From Rhabdophis nuchalis (lineage: Eukaryota > Chordata > Lepidosauria > Squamata > Natricidae): 64,000 nt of DNA. The translations under genes and the position numbers were made by a program. Below the pieces are notes generated by a model that was given only the letters and a program-made list of their open reading frames with translations, made no database searches and was not told where the DNA came from. Where the stretch lies: positions 378,798,419-378,862,418 of the forward strand of contig CM077643.1 in the NCBI GenBank assembly GCA_039707465.1. Reading direction: 5' to 3'. Position 1 is the stretch's first letter, and the number at the start of each line of letters is the position of its first letter. Shown here one piece after another: positions 22,611 through 33,804 of the stretch.

Positions 22611-23780
22611 GTGAGTCTGCCATCTCTGACCTTTGATGCCTGTGTCCCTGGGAAGGCTGGGCTGGAGGAACTTCATGTAGATAGTGATGACGAAAAAACA
22701 ACTCGGTGTCATGCACAGGTCCTTCCATTCCATTCACTCCTTTTAGGGTGGTAGTAAACCAGTCATATATTCTGAAGTCCCATAGCCATATTGGGTGTCA
22801 AGGCCCAGGAAAATGTGGAGATCCAGGCCATTCAAATGGGTATAAAGATTTATTGTAAGCTTGAGCTCTCTACAAGAATCTGAACTACTAGCCATCAAGG
22901 AAAAGTAGCAAGAGATTCAAGATGGGCTGGTCCTAGATCTCTTGTGGGCATGAAGGGACTCATGACTGAAGACACGTTTGACCCTTCCCTTGGATTCAGC
23001 TGGGTCATCGCCTACATGGGGCTCCCAAAACTCCTCAAAGAACCTTGCTGTCAAACTGAAATGGAAGGAAGATGATTAAGTACCTGTGGATTAATCACGT
23101 TCAGTATTTAATGTGTTTAATATTCAGTAATTAAGTTCAGTCTCAATCCTTGCGCTGCCCAATTTTCAGAGGTCCTGTTATCCTCATGCTCTTTCAAAAA
23201 GCTGGAAAGATCTGGCTTTTTCTGCAAACCTTGGGGTGATGCAAGGCTGGACCCCGAGGAAGCTCTGCAGTTGTGATATGTATGTGCGTGTATGCTGTGT
23301 TTGGGGTACTGGTTATGTTCTGTTTTTGTTTGTATTTATTGTTTTTATTCTTTTATGTTATTTTATTATTGTTTTATTCTTTTAAATTGTAATTATTTTA
23401 TTATTGTTGTGAGATTCCCAGGGTTATAGTACATAAGATGGGCAACTATATTAAATCTTTGCAATAAACAAACAAACCGTGGTATGCTATTATACTGTGT
23501 GACCCTAAACACTGCCCTCATCACTCCCCTGTCCTTCCCCCTGGCATTATATTGTGAAATTGTTGCAAAGATGAGACTTGTGAGCAAGGCTCAATAGCAA
23601 AAAAATGGAAAATGAGCTTTATTAGTTAAATGCCAGATTGTAGAGAGGAAAAAGTAGAAAGGAATCCTATTTAGGCATATAATGACTTAGGAAACATCTA
23701 TGTATTGCTACATGTCCTATATTCATCATGGCTGCTCTGGAGAAACTCCTTGTATATTTTTATTTATTTTATGCCAACAG
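22611..23780. other. KIF3C intron 5, with first copy of a 195-bp duplicated segment
   Basis: 23036-23231 recurs at 25196-26227, where it is split by a CR1 insertion (see that entry). The rest of the intron is unique-looking, including a T-rich stretch at 23320-23400. The acceptor is TTTTATGCCAACAG. Confidence 0.7.
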
Positions 23781-23922
23781 TAGCAGCAGCAGCAGCAGCA
23801 ACAGCAACTCCACCACTGGGACTCAGATGAAAAAGCGCCCAACTTCTGCAGTGGGATACAAAAGGCCAATCAGCCAATATGCTCGCCTAGCCATGTCAAT
23901 GGGGTCCCATCCTCGGTATCGG
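23781..23922 (+). CDS. KIF3C: KIF3C coding exon 6 (Ser-rich linker and conserved tail block)
   Basis: The exon's first base completes a Ser codon. Six AGC codons follow directly, then AAC AGC AAC TCC, making a Ser/Asn run of about ten residues. Next comes the highly conserved [19 protein letters not shown] block and GSHPRYR. It ends at phase 0 (CGG|GTGAGA). As I recall, human KIF3C has only about three Ser at this place, so the run is probably a local codon-repeat expansion. Because the acceptor CAG is followed by TAG and then repeated CAGs in the same phase, several in-frame acceptors are possible. The tail block is the best evidence for the KIF3B/KIF3C group. Confidence 0.95.
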
Positions 23923-24106
23923 GTGAGAAAAAGTTTCTTAATGGAGTAGGTGGAGGGTTGGTATTGGTGAGGAGAATAAATCACTGATAATGTAATACGT
24001 TCTACATGGGGCTACCCTTAAAGAGCATTCAGAAACTATGGCTGGCGTAGAGTGAGACAGTATGGGCAGTTTTGGGGGGCCCTAGAATGGCCCCTGTTAA
24101 TACCAC

Positions 24107-24296
24107 CAGTGGTGAAATTCTTTTTTTTTTTTTACTATCGGTTCTGTGGGTGTGGCTTGGTGGGCGTGGCAGGGGGAGGATACTGCAAAATCTCCATTTC
24201 CACCCCACTCTGGGGCCAATCAGAGGTGGTATAGTTCTCCAAACTACTCAAAATGTCCGCTACTGGTTCTCCAGAACCTGCTGAATTTCACTCCTG
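24107..24296. mobile_element. hAT-like MITE (GAAATTC-end family)
   Basis: Ends CAGTGGTGAAATTC and GAATTTCACTCCTG are inverted. Octamers AATACCAC (24099-24106) and AATACCAG (24297-24304) match at 7 of 8. The order of internal motifs is the reverse complement of the copy at 35585-35828. Confidence 0.82.
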
Positions 24297-24319
24297 AATA
24301 CCAGTGGTCCACAAGCTGC

Positions 24320-24700
24320 ATTGATTACCAGTCTGCTTCTAGGTGCAATTCATGGCATTGGTGATCACCTTTAAACCCTTCATAATATGGGTCCAGGCTA
24401 CCGAGGGGACTATCTCACCTCACTGGGATTGTCCCATCCCACCCGTGCTGCCAGAGGAGGCATGCTGTAGGTCCTATCAGGCCAATTATTCCAGCTTGCA
24501 GGGTAAAAGTCCAGGAGGAGGCATTTCTTTGCTGTTGTTTGTAACCTCTGGAAGATCTTGCTCCCTGGTGTGAGGTTGGCCCCAAACCTCCCATCCTTTT
24601 GTAAGAGCCTAAAGATGTATTTCTTTCCCCCAATGAGGGAATAGTGTAGTGGGGTTGGTTGAACAAGTAACAATAGATCTCACTGTCTCCCCACTCTGCC
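24320..24700 (+). mobile_element. Old CR1-group LINE fragment (ORF2 C-terminus)
   Basis: The + strand encodes a degraded version of the CR1 ORF2 C-terminal region: ITFKPFIIWVQATEGTI aligns in pattern with the IFKALHGSGPSYMRDRLL segment of the 8335-10743 frame. Stops and shifts follow. It is much more diverged than the other copies. Confidence 0.55.
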
Positions 24701-24770
24701 CTGCCTTCCCCATGTGCCCTTCGGTTTTTATGTTGATATACTTTTAAATGTACACATACTGACATATCGC

Positions 24771-25195
24771 TATCTATATACCTACCTACCTACCTACCTA
24801 CCTACCTACCTACCTACCTACCTACCTACCTACGGTATTTCTCCCTCTCTGTCTATCCCTCTACTTACCTACCTATTGTATTTCTTGCTTTCTCCCTCTA
24901 CTTACCTACTTACCTATTGTATTTCTCCCTCTCTATCTATCCCCCTATCTACCTACCTACTGTATTTCTCCCTCTCTGTATTTCTCCCTCTCCCTCTCTG
25001 TCTATCCCTCTATCTACCTACCTACTGTATTTCTCCCTATCTATCCCCCTACCTACCTACTATATTTCTTCCTTTCTCCCTCTACCTACCTGCCTACCTA
25101 CCTACCTACCTACCTACCTACTGTATTTCTCCCTCTCTATCTATCCCCCTACCTACCTACCTACCTACCTACCTACCTACCTACCTACCGTATTT
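24771..25195. repeat. Compound microsatellite, (CTAC)n with CTGTATTTCTCCCTC blocks
   Basis: Runs of CTAC/CCTA alternate with a block reading ACTGTATTTCTCCCTCTC followed by TATCTATCCC. The same compound array, sometimes reverse-complemented, occurs at 26228-26452, about 41935-42083, 43943-44045 and 53815-54130. The 171-codon frame over it (Tyr/Leu/Pro/Thr/Ser repeats) is a by-product. Confidence 0.9.
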
Positions 25196-25232
25196 CTCTT
25201 GCTGTCAAACTGTAATGGAAGGAAGATGATTA

Positions 25233-26072
25233 AGTTGATTAACTTGAACATTGGGCACTATCTAATGAAATGAAATTCAATTGTGAAAAAAGTAAGGTCC
25301 TACAAGAAAAACCAAATGCACAAGTACAGTATAGATGGTAAGAAAAACCAAATGCACAAGTACAGTATAGATGGTACCTTGCTCAATAGTAGCAACTGTG
25401 AGAGGGATCTTGGAATCCTAGTGGACAACCATTTAAATATGAGCCAGCAGTGTGCAGCAGCTGCCCAAAAAGCCAACACAGTTCTAGGCTGCATAAACAG
25501 AGGGATAGAATCTAGATCACGTGAAGTGTTAATGCCACTGTATGGTGTCTTGGTAAGGCCACACTTGGAATACTGCATACAGTTTTGGTCGCCACAATGT
25601 AGAAAAGACGTGGAGACTCTGGAAAGAGTGCAGAGAAGGGCAACCAAGATGATTAGGGGACTGGAGACTAAGACATATGAAGAACGGCTGCAGGAGCTGG
25701 GTATGTCTAGCTTGATGAAGAGAAGGACCAGGGGAGACATGATAGCAGTGTTCCGATATCTCAGAGGGTGCCACAAAGAAGAGGGAATCAAACTATTCTC
25801 CAAGGCACCTGGGGGCAGGACAAGAAGCAACGGGTGGAAACTAATCAAGGTGAGAAGCAACTTAGAACTAAGGAGAAATTTCCTGACAGTAAGAACAATT
25901 AACCTCTGGAACAGCTTGCCTCCAGAAGTTGTGAATGCCCCAACCCTGGAAGTCTTTAAAAAGATGTTAGATAGCCATTTGTCTGAAATGGTATAAGGTT
26001 CCTGCCCACGCAGGGGGTTGGACTAGAAGACCTACAAGGTCCCTTCCAACTCTGCTATTGTATTGTATTGTA
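25233..26072 (+). mobile_element. CR1-group LINE 3' fragment with TATTG tail
   Basis: Starts in the last third of ORF2 and ends with the conserved CR1 3' end (GGGGGTTGGACTAGAAGACC, then TCCCTTCCAACTCTGC) followed by (TATTG)3. The first bases carry a 36-bp tandem duplication (AAGAAAAACCAAATGCACAA occurs twice, 25306-25369). It lies in the same direction as KIF3C. This CR1 lineage differs from the antisense 7987-type copies. Confidence 0.9.
25283..25996 (+). pseudogene. CR1 ORF2 C-terminal frame (237 codons open)
   Basis: This region follows the reverse transcriptase core. [20 protein letters not shown] corresponds to the NLGVLLDSRLSMEDHV region of the other CR1 copies, then [18 protein letters not shown] and a basic C-terminus ending DSHLSEMV at the natural stop. 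No stop interrupts it, so the insertion is relatively young, but the catalytic YADD part was lost by 5' truncation and the ATG is not a true start. It has no host function that I can see. Confidence 0.88.
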
Positions 26073-26227
26073 TTAAGTACCTGTGGATTAATCACGTTCA
26101 GTATTTAATGTGTTTAATATTCAGTAATTAAGTTCAGTCTCATTCCTTGCGCTACCCAATTTTCAGAGGTCCTGTTATCCTCATGCTCTTTCAAAAAGCT
26201 GGAAAGATCTGGCTTTTTCTGCAAAAA

Positions 26228-26452
26228 TACCTACTGTATTTCTCCCTATCTATCCACCTACCTACCTACTATATTTCTTCCTTTCTCTCTCTACCTACCT
26301 ACCTACCTACCTACTGTATTTCTCTCTCTCTATCACCCTATCTACCTACCTACCTACTATCTATCTATCTATCTATCTATCTATCCACCTACCTACCTAC
26401 CTACCTTATTTCTCCCTCTCTATCTATCCCTCTATCTACCTACCTACTGTAA
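26228..26452. repeat. Compound microsatellite, second block
   Basis: Same CTAC / ACTGTATTTCTCCCT units as 24771-25195, plus a (CTAT)n run at about 26360-26385. It continues directly from the duplicated segment ending at 26227. Confidence 0.9.
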
Positions 26453-26815
26453 TACAATAATACAATAGCAGAGTTTGAAGGGACCTTGGAGGTCATCTAG
26501 TCCAACTCCCTGCCTAGGCAGGAAGCCCTATACCATTTCTGATAAATGGCTATCCTACATCTTCTTGAAGTCTTCCAGTGTTGGGGCATTCACAACTTCT
26601 GGAGGCAAGCTGTTCCACTGATTGATTGTTCTAACTGTCAGGAAATTTCTCCTCAGTTCTAAGTTGCTTCTCTCCTTGATTAGTTTCCACCCATTGCTTC
26701 TTCTCCTTCCCTCAGGTGCTTTGGAGAATAGCTTGACTTCCTCTTCTTTGTGGCAGCCTCTGAGATATTGGAAGGCTGCTATCCTGTCTCCCCTAGTCCC
26801 TCTTTTATTAAACTG
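26453..26815 (-). mobile_element. CR1-group LINE 3' fragment with AATAC tail
   Basis: Reverse-complement of the 3' part of the 25233-26072 type: begins with AATACAATAATACAATAGC (the tail seen from the other strand), then the CR1 3' end and the antisense of the ORF2 C-terminus, decayed. It probably entered the compound microsatellite. Confidence 0.88.
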
Positions 26816-26934
26816 TATTTCTTCCTCTCTCCCCCTCTATGGGCCACCTGGGAGTTTGCTATCTCAGTGCCTTTTTGGCCCTAAGAGGCCTCCGTACAGT
26901 CTTTTTGAGGAACTGACTGTTGAAAATGCCAGGT

Positions 26935-27149
26935 GGGAGGAGTTACAGGGAGGTGAAAACATTTTCAGTGGGTACATTTTACATTTGTGTACCTTGCACA
27001 TGACACACGTGTGCTAGGCACAAAATGAGTTGGTATTCTATTATCCGAAGTCCTTGTGAACATTGTGTGAAAAATTGAGGTAAATCAGTCCAGTAGTTTT
27101 TGAGATTAGTGGATTCGTACAAACTATTTTACATTTTTATTTATATAGA
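26935..27149 (-). mobile_element. Helitron-like element, 5' end
   Basis: Read on the minus strand it starts TCTATATAAATAAAAATGTA right after an A, as Helitrons do, and continues with a stretch resembling the start of the element at 41751 (CTAATCTC, TTTTTCACACAATGTTC). The matching CTAG 3' end is not found; the compound microsatellites to the left may have been its interior. The exact left boundary is unknown. Confidence 0.6.
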
Positions 27150-28376
27150 TGAAAGATAAGACCAAATAGCTGACTGATTAGAACTTCTGTTTTCATAATG
27201 GCTGGCCAAATACTTGGGGAAAGGCTATAAGTAGGTTATGGGAATAAATTGGATTCCGTCTACTCACGTTACTTAGCAATTAATACTGAGAAACATGCTG
27301 TCTCTATTAATGCGGTTAATATACAGGAGTCATGACTAGCAGCCATTTGTAGTCTGCTACTAATTTACCTAATCCTCTTCAAAAAAAAAGCTTTCAAGTT
27401 AGCAGCCCTTTCTCTTTTGGGGATAATAAATTCCATCTATGTGCTTATAAATATATTCTATTATCAGTCTTAAATATCCTAATCTTTTATTGGATGATCC
27501 TGGTTTATAGTATTATGAGATATTAAGTCTTCTGAGAAAACCTTTTTTCTATCCATTTTTTCACACAAGGCATAATTTTATACATCTGTGTTGTGCATCC
27601 TTCACTTTTTTCTCTGGAGATTTGTTCCAGGCTCATGAACATTTTGGTTAATCTTTCCTATATTAGTGAAAATAGCAATCTAAATAAAAAGAGAATAAAA
27701 AAGGATTTCTTTTAAACCACCACTTTTGTGCAGGTTCTGAAGATTACAATATTAAAGAAGTGTTAGAATGGGGAAAAAATTGAGGATTGGTTTTACTGAA
27801 ACCTTGACAGCTGAGGATTTTAAGCAAAATGCAAAAAAATATAAGCAGGTTCATGTGAAAAGTTGTCAGTTTGTAAGGCCATGAACTCAGACCATGAAAC
27901 AAGCCATTCAGGATTTGCTTATAGGATTATCCTAATTTAGCATTGGGTAGGGACTGTGTATTTATTTCAACTACTACACTATATGTGTAATAGTTGTATG
28001 AGTAACTATATACGTGTCATAGTTGTAAGAGTAACCTTAAGGAACAGGAGGAAGAGCTGCAACCAAAACAATGGTCAAATAAGAAATATTTTAATCTGTG
28101 GCAGAAATACAATTTGAGAAAGCATCTCAGAGTTGAGCCTCCTTAGTTTTTTTTTATTAAGGCAGACGAGGCACATTCAGACTTGTAAAATTATGTAACT
28201 GTAATCTTATAATAAAAGTAGCATTAGCATTAATATCTTTGGTTTCCAAGACTGATCAACTTGAAAGGCTAACAATATGTTGAACCAGAACTCAGCTTCA
28301 GCTCTGTGATAAACTGACCTCTTGATATTATCAACATCTTTCTGCCTTCCTTTCTTCTCCAACTTCACCACTGAAG
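27150..28376. other. KIF3C intron 6, distal part, nothing recognised
   Basis: A+T-rich, no repeat ends or RNA genes seen. It closes with the acceptor ACCACTGAAG. Confidence 0.5.
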
Positions 28377-28552
28377 GCTGAGAACATCATGTTTCTGGAA
28401 CTAGATGTCTCTCCACCAGCTGTATTTGAGTTTGAGATCACACAAGATCAAAGTGAGCAGGACCCACGAGCATTGCATTTGGAGAGGTTGATGCGCCTAG
28501 ATAGCCTCCTGGAGCGACCTGCAGCATCCCGAGTACGGAAGTCCCGATCTTG
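28377..28552 (+). CDS. KIF3C: KIF3C coding exon 7 (tail)
   Basis: 176 bp, phase 0 in, two bases of a Trp codon out (TCTTG|GTGAGT). It encodes [20 protein letters not shown], then acidic [10 protein letters not shown], then [20 protein letters not shown] and the basic SRVRKSRS. This block, in particular [14 protein letters not shown] and the [16 protein letters not shown] stretch, matches KIF3C as I remember it and not KIF3B, which has a different tail. The frame is intact. The change from acidic to basic is typical of kinesin tails that bind other proteins or the motor domain; a specific role cannot be read from the sequence. Confidence 0.96.
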
Positions 28553-28804
28553 GTGAGTTAGTGAATGGAAAGCAGATGTATCCTTGCCAGTATCCATGGC
28601 TCCAGTGCTTGGCTTACTTATTAACTAAATTTGACGTTTTGTGGCATTACAAGGAAAAATAAGCAAAAATGAGTCATGAAGAGTATGACTAAGATTGAGG
28701 AAGGTTGGTCAAATAAAAGCCTAGTCAATCACCAACCCAATGTTCAGAATTAGTGTGTGACTTCTATCTGAGTAATATTACATCTATGTCTATAACATCT
28801 AGGT

Positions 28805-29166
28805 CAGAGGTGTCAAACTCAAAGCCCAGGGGCTCATGGGGTGCTTAGATCTGGCCCACAGGGCTGCCCTGGAAACAGCGAAGGACTGGCCCGCAGTGCC
28901 TCTGCCAGTGAAAATGGAGCTTGAGAGGGCTGTGTGTGGCCCTCCCAAGCTCTGTTTTCTTGGCAGAGCATTGCAGGAGGCCATCACAGCTGAAAATGGT
29001 GCTCGAGAGTCCGTTTTCACTGGCAGAGCACTGGACCATCACAGGTGCCCCCAAAATGAGCGACATCAAGCTCTCCATGCCCACCCTGTCCATATCTAAC
29101 CCCGGCCCCACAAGATCAAACACAACCCTGATGCAGCCTTCAATGAGATTGAGTTTAACCCTCCTG
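28805..29166. mobile_element. hAT MITE (CAGGGGTGTC family)
   Basis: Ends CAGAGGTGTCAAACTC and GAGTTTAACCCTCCTG. Octamers ATCTAGGT (28797-28804) and ATCTATGT (29167-29174) match at 7 of 8. It sits in the last KIF3C intron. Confidence 0.88.
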
Positions 29167-29495
29167 ATCTATGTCTATAACAACCATAAAAATAGGTTGG
29201 TAGTCTGTCAGAACCAGTGTAGAGTAGCCCTAGAGTACTGAATAAGGACTGGAAAGAAATCAGTTTGAAATCTCCACCCGGCCATGAAACTTTGAATTAG
29301 TAATTTTTTAGCTTAATCTATTTCATTGAGTTATTAGGATGTAGAGGAAGGATATATCAACTGCTGTTCTTTTTCTCAGGTGAACATTTTTGGCTTCTTA
29401 GTCAGAGGGAAAAATGCTTTTAATGAAAGGGGGGTGGGGAAGGGAGAATGTGGATTTTTGCTCCTATTTCTTTTTTCTTTCTTATCCCACTGTAG

Positions 29496-29589
29496 GTGCC
29501 AGACTCCTCGCACCTTGCCGTCTTCAGCAACACAAGTCTCCCTGTCCTCCAGCTCACAGAACCCTTCCACAGCACTGGCTCACAAATAA
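29496..29589 (+). CDS. KIF3C: KIF3C coding exon 8 (C-terminus and stop)
   Basis: The acceptor is a polypyrimidine tract ending CCCACTGTAG. The first base completes the Trp codon, followed by CQTPRTLPSSATQVSLSSSS and QNPSTALAHK, then TAA at 29587-29589. The SW-CQ.P junction matches the KIF3C C-terminus; the rest is Ser/Thr-rich and diverged from the mammalian ending as I recall it, with the same approximate length. The low-complexity end is typical of this gene and is probably disordered. The upstream reading frame fixes the phase, so the stop is certain unless an unseen alternative exon exists. Confidence 0.93.
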
Positions 29590-32154
29590 TATCCCTCGAG
29601 CCCTCCCCCTTCCTTCAGATATGAGGACTGCGCTCTTTCTGCCACTGATTGCCTCTGAGAACACATAGTCCAGGGAGAGGTGTCCCCTGCACTAACTCAT
29701 CTTTGTCTTTAGCTACTTTGTGTGTGTGTGTCTGTATGAGATGATGGCTCCTTGGGGCCCGTATCCCCAGCGTTCTCTGGATCTGTCACCCAATCACTCT
29801 ATTTATTTAACATATTTATTTATGGTGTGTCTTTGTGATGATGCAGGTTTCAAGCTGAGCAGCAACTCCAGTTGGTGGAAGGTGCAGTGCTACTGGCTTT
29901 CCGTTAGTGTTGGGGAAATTTGCTCAGTGCACAATGTTTCTAGAAGACAATGCTTGCTTTTTCTTCATTCCATGTATGTTTTAGACTCAGAAGAGAAAAA
30001 TGATTAGAGGGCAATGAGAACAATCTATATTTAGCTCCAGTGGCGGTTCTGTCTGTTTCTTCTGGACTGTGGAAATCATAGTCAACTTCGATGAGTATAC
30101 TATGCAGTGAGGATGATGAGCAAAGTCGGCGAGTCTCAGGGGCAGGATCTTGATCTCACCAAAATCTATGGATTTCCTTTTGCTTTTGCAATAAGGGCAC
30201 AGGTCTCGTTTCATCTTCTCTTCAAATCATCTTCATCTACTCTCCACACACAGATGTTGCAGAGAAAGAGCCTGGGCATCGATCATGCAAGCAGAACTAT
30301 GAAAGTGCTAACTAAAGCATCTTTGTGACTTTGGGAAACATTCTCTGCACCTGGTTGAGAAAAAGACAAGACAGCTTTAAGCAGCTAGTAATTAAAAAAA
30401 AAACTTGATCAACTTACTGGGACAAGGAGTCACCTGTACTTTACTTGGGAAGAACATTTTTATACTTGAAAACAAACTATGTAAAGTGGGGAAGGGGAGC
30501 CGAATTCCCAGTTATTTTGACTGAGCACAGGAAGTAGTATAATCTTATCCAGAAGTCTGTTCCAATTCACAAAATCCTTTCAGTGGCAATTGCAGGTTTA
30601 ATTGAGCAGCTAGCTTAGTAGTGACAAGAATTTTCTGGATCTAAACAGACCAAGAAGAAATATTTGGGAGGGGGTGGTGGTGATAGTCTTTATATCCAGT
30701 ATCTCTCTCTGCCTAAGTTATCTTTTTCACTTTGGCTTATACTTAGAAGAATGGCTATTGGTAACCTTAGCTACCATGCTTCCTGGTATTGATATTTTGG
30801 ATAAACCCAAAGTTACTCAAATCCAATCATATAAACCATCATGAACTGCAGAAAAAATAAGTTTAGAAAGCCTAATTTGACTGGCTTTAATAGGAACAGA
30901 AAGAGAAGGAAGTCTTGAGATTGATGAATGATCCTGAATGTTCTGTCCAATTCTGGCAGTAATTTGTGCTACAGAAAGATTCTTACCTTTCTGTGCTCCG
31001 GGTTCTGAGTATTGAAATGCCTAAAGGAAGGATAAGAAAACATCTGGCCTAAAAAGAGCTGCAGCACAGAGGTGAGCAAATCCAAGCGTGTCGACAGAGT
31101 CAACCTATGACATACTGAGATATGTAACATTTGGGATTTCCAACAAAGTGGTTTTCCCAAATCTTACCTTGCTTTGCCCTTGCAGGAATATTTTTGTTCT
31201 AGGATTCACTGGTTTATTTAGGAATTTGCTTCCTCTGGGATTAAAATTTTCAAATCATTTATTATCTTTCAACCATTGAAAGAATCATAATAGCACAAAT
31301 TCTTACCATTGTTCCATTATCGATTATTGCAAATGAAGCAAGTACAGAATTGAGGGCAATTGCTATTGCAAAATCATTAATTTAGACTCCCTGTTTGTAT
31401 TATCCATGTAAAAATTACACTGTTCAAGCAATAGGTTAATGTCAGTCAATTTGGTACCTTTAGTACCAAATGGCAAGAGGACATTTTCTGGCAAGTTGTT
31501 ATTAACATGAGATAGAAAACACTTTCTAGAGATGGTAATATGAGAACTAACACAACTCAGTGTTATATAATTTTATCATAATTGCCATACTTTGTTGACC
31601 CTAAAGCTCTGCTCCATCTTTTGGAGTGGTTGTTTAGTAGCTATTGGTATTCTTATTATGCCATGCTTTTTTATGCTGCATGTAGCATAACATCATGGGA
31701 GCTAGTACAGGAATATTGTTAAAGATCAAAGGCAACAAAAATGTTCAGGGATGATCGTTAAGAATCTAGTTAGAAGCTAGCCTGGTCCTCAGACCATAAG
31801 AATACAGTTTGCGTTTCTTTTCTCTCCAACTTTTAAAGGAGCCAAACATGCCTTCTTCACCAAAAGGTTAAAAAAAAAGAAGCTTGAATCTGCTTAGTCA
31901 ATGCCTCCTTGCCTTTGATTTCTGAAGTCTCTTAAATTCTAAATATATTGGAATCAGGATCAAGCACATCCAAATGCATCTTTTAAGTTTACAGCACAAT
32001 GTTCACACACAGAAAGAAGAACGAGATGAAGTCTGGTCAATTTATTTGTGGGCTTAAGCTCATTAATAACACTTGAATTTGATATAACTGGCCTTTTTGT
32101 CATCTTGAAGTTATTTGCCATGGACTATAAAAAATATATGAACTGGAGAATAAA
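29590..32154 (+). other. KIF3C: Probable KIF3C 3' UTR
   Basis: No further coding signal follows the stop. The stretch is unusually free of transposon ends compared with the rest of the window, as expected of a transcribed 3' UTR. The first AATAAA I see is at 32149-32154. The UTR could end earlier with a variant signal, or at AATAAA 33128-33133. A short GT run lies at 29719-29731. Confidence 0.5.
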
Positions 32155-33804
32155 AGAGACATGCCCTTCTTCATTGCAAAGGAAAATCAAGAGATGCTCT
32201 CACAATGGAAAAGACATCTGACCAGAATTCCCCCCCCCCCCCATCCAACCAGGATTAAAATTGGATGCTGGTAAACTGAGGCCAGTTGTTTTTCCTGCAT
32301 AATCACATGTTGGCTCTAGAAATCTGGGGTCAATACTAGACAGTTAACCACATCTAGCAGTTTGAAGCAGTGAGCTTGTCTGCACACAAATATGGGGAAG
32401 GATGACACTTTTGACAATGTACTGTACTCTGGCCGTATATTCAGTGTCTGAAGATCTCTCCTATTTCTCAATCTGCTGCTGTGCTGCCATTAACCTCAGA
32501 TAACTTCCTAGCACAAAACACAAGAACTATTGCAAAGAAATACTGTAACTTAAGACAAGAACCAATTACTGATAGCTGTGGCAGCCCTTCATCTTCTACA
32601 ATGGGGCTAGGACACTCCTACAGCTGTGCTGCATTGCTGCAACAACCTCAGATGTAGATTTCTGATGTTCTTTGTTCTTTGTATGTCAGAGAGTCTGTAT
32701 TTACATATGAATGTATGTGGTGAGTATGTATGTTGTGTGGGTATGTATGGGTGTCCCGCCCAGGGAAAATCATGGGATTTCTATTTAGGAGATTGGAGAT
32801 CTAAAGGGGAATTAAAAAAAAAGGGAGGGACTGGTTGGTTGGCAAGGTGAGGCCTCTACTGGGACCAAAATATTGTGCCTGTTACTGTGGTGATTTACTT
32901 TGGCAGTCAAAAATTGGTGTACGGTGGCCCATGCTTGTTGCTCTATACATATGACTATACAGGACATATTATGCATAATATATTACACATGATGTACTAG
33001 AAGAGGTTGGTGTCCCAACTCCCTCTGGTTTTGGATGGATAGCTTTTCAATACACTGTAATGTTGCTTTGATTTGGTGTAGGCCTGAAGAGTGCTGAGCA
33101 GTACCCCAACCAAATCCCAGCCATGACAATAAAGGAATGAGCATTGTTGAAAACAATCTCTCATTTATTTGCCACTCTCTTTTTTGCAGCAAGCTAGAGA
33201 GAGAAAAGAAAATGACCTTAAACCTGTTATGACTAAGATCTTCCAATAGATTTCTACATTATGATTGGGGACAATATATAGTGATGAAATAAATAGGGTC
33301 ATTGAAATAATGCATTCTAATTTGAAGCATTCTCTATTTAACAAAAAGATAGATAATCCCCTAACAAAACATAGGGTGGTTCATCTTAACTTGTTAACTC
33401 TAAACGAGTTAACAAAATACAATTGCTGTGTTCATTAAACATTCACTGTCTAAACAAATAAACCATATTATAACTTAATGTGATGATCTAACTCCACTAT
33501 TATGCTAAGACAACTTCTTGGTTCTCCTAATACAATACAATAAAAATCACCAAGCCAATTTTAGCTGTAGCATTTAAAACTAAATTGATAGATTTAAGTT
33601 GTGAACTGAGAAAAATAATAAGCAGTAATATAAGAGGAAGCATTTTATAACATGCATTCCAAAAGTCTACAGTCTGCAACAATTTTGTAATTATGTACAG
33701 TTTGAATTAGATGCAGAAATATTTTAGGCTGCATCAAGTGCAATCATAACAGAAAACCATGGTGGATTGTTTTATTCAAGACATAAATTTACCTATTTCA
33801 TATA
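32155..33804. other. Intergenic or distal UTR, nothing recognised
   Basis: Unique-looking sequence with homopolymer tracts (C-run near 32231). No genes, RNA or repeat ends seen. Confidence 0.45.

Larger units (their letters stand above)
25196..26227. repeat. Second copy of the 23036-23231 segment, split by a CR1
   Basis: 25196-25232 matches 23041-23078 (TTGCTGTCAAACTG, then GGAAGGAAGATGATTAAG), and 26073-26227 matches 23079-23231 with few changes, continuing exactly where the first part stopped. The CR1 at 25233-26072 therefore entered this copy after the duplication. The copy is embedded between two blocks of compound microsatellite. Confidence 0.85.
1..32154 (+). other. KIF3C: KIF3C transcription unit, 3' part (exons 2-8 plus 3' UTR)
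   Basis: Seven coding exons on the + strand join in frame with GT...AG introns and give about 292 residues of the KIF3C stalk end and tail. The motor domain and most of the stalk are not in the window. They should lie upstream in one large exon, as I recall for mammalian KIF3C. Introns measured here are 263, 6647, 2249, 1170, 4454 and 943 bp. The end of the transcript is uncertain: AATAAA occurs at 32149-32154 and again at 33128-33133. The three long CR1 copies in introns 1 and 3 of this unit are all antisense. Confidence 0.85.

Noticed and set aside
24714..25273. Tyr/Leu/Pro/Ser repeat proteins of 118-171 codons
   Set aside because: Direct translation of the CTAC compound microsatellite.
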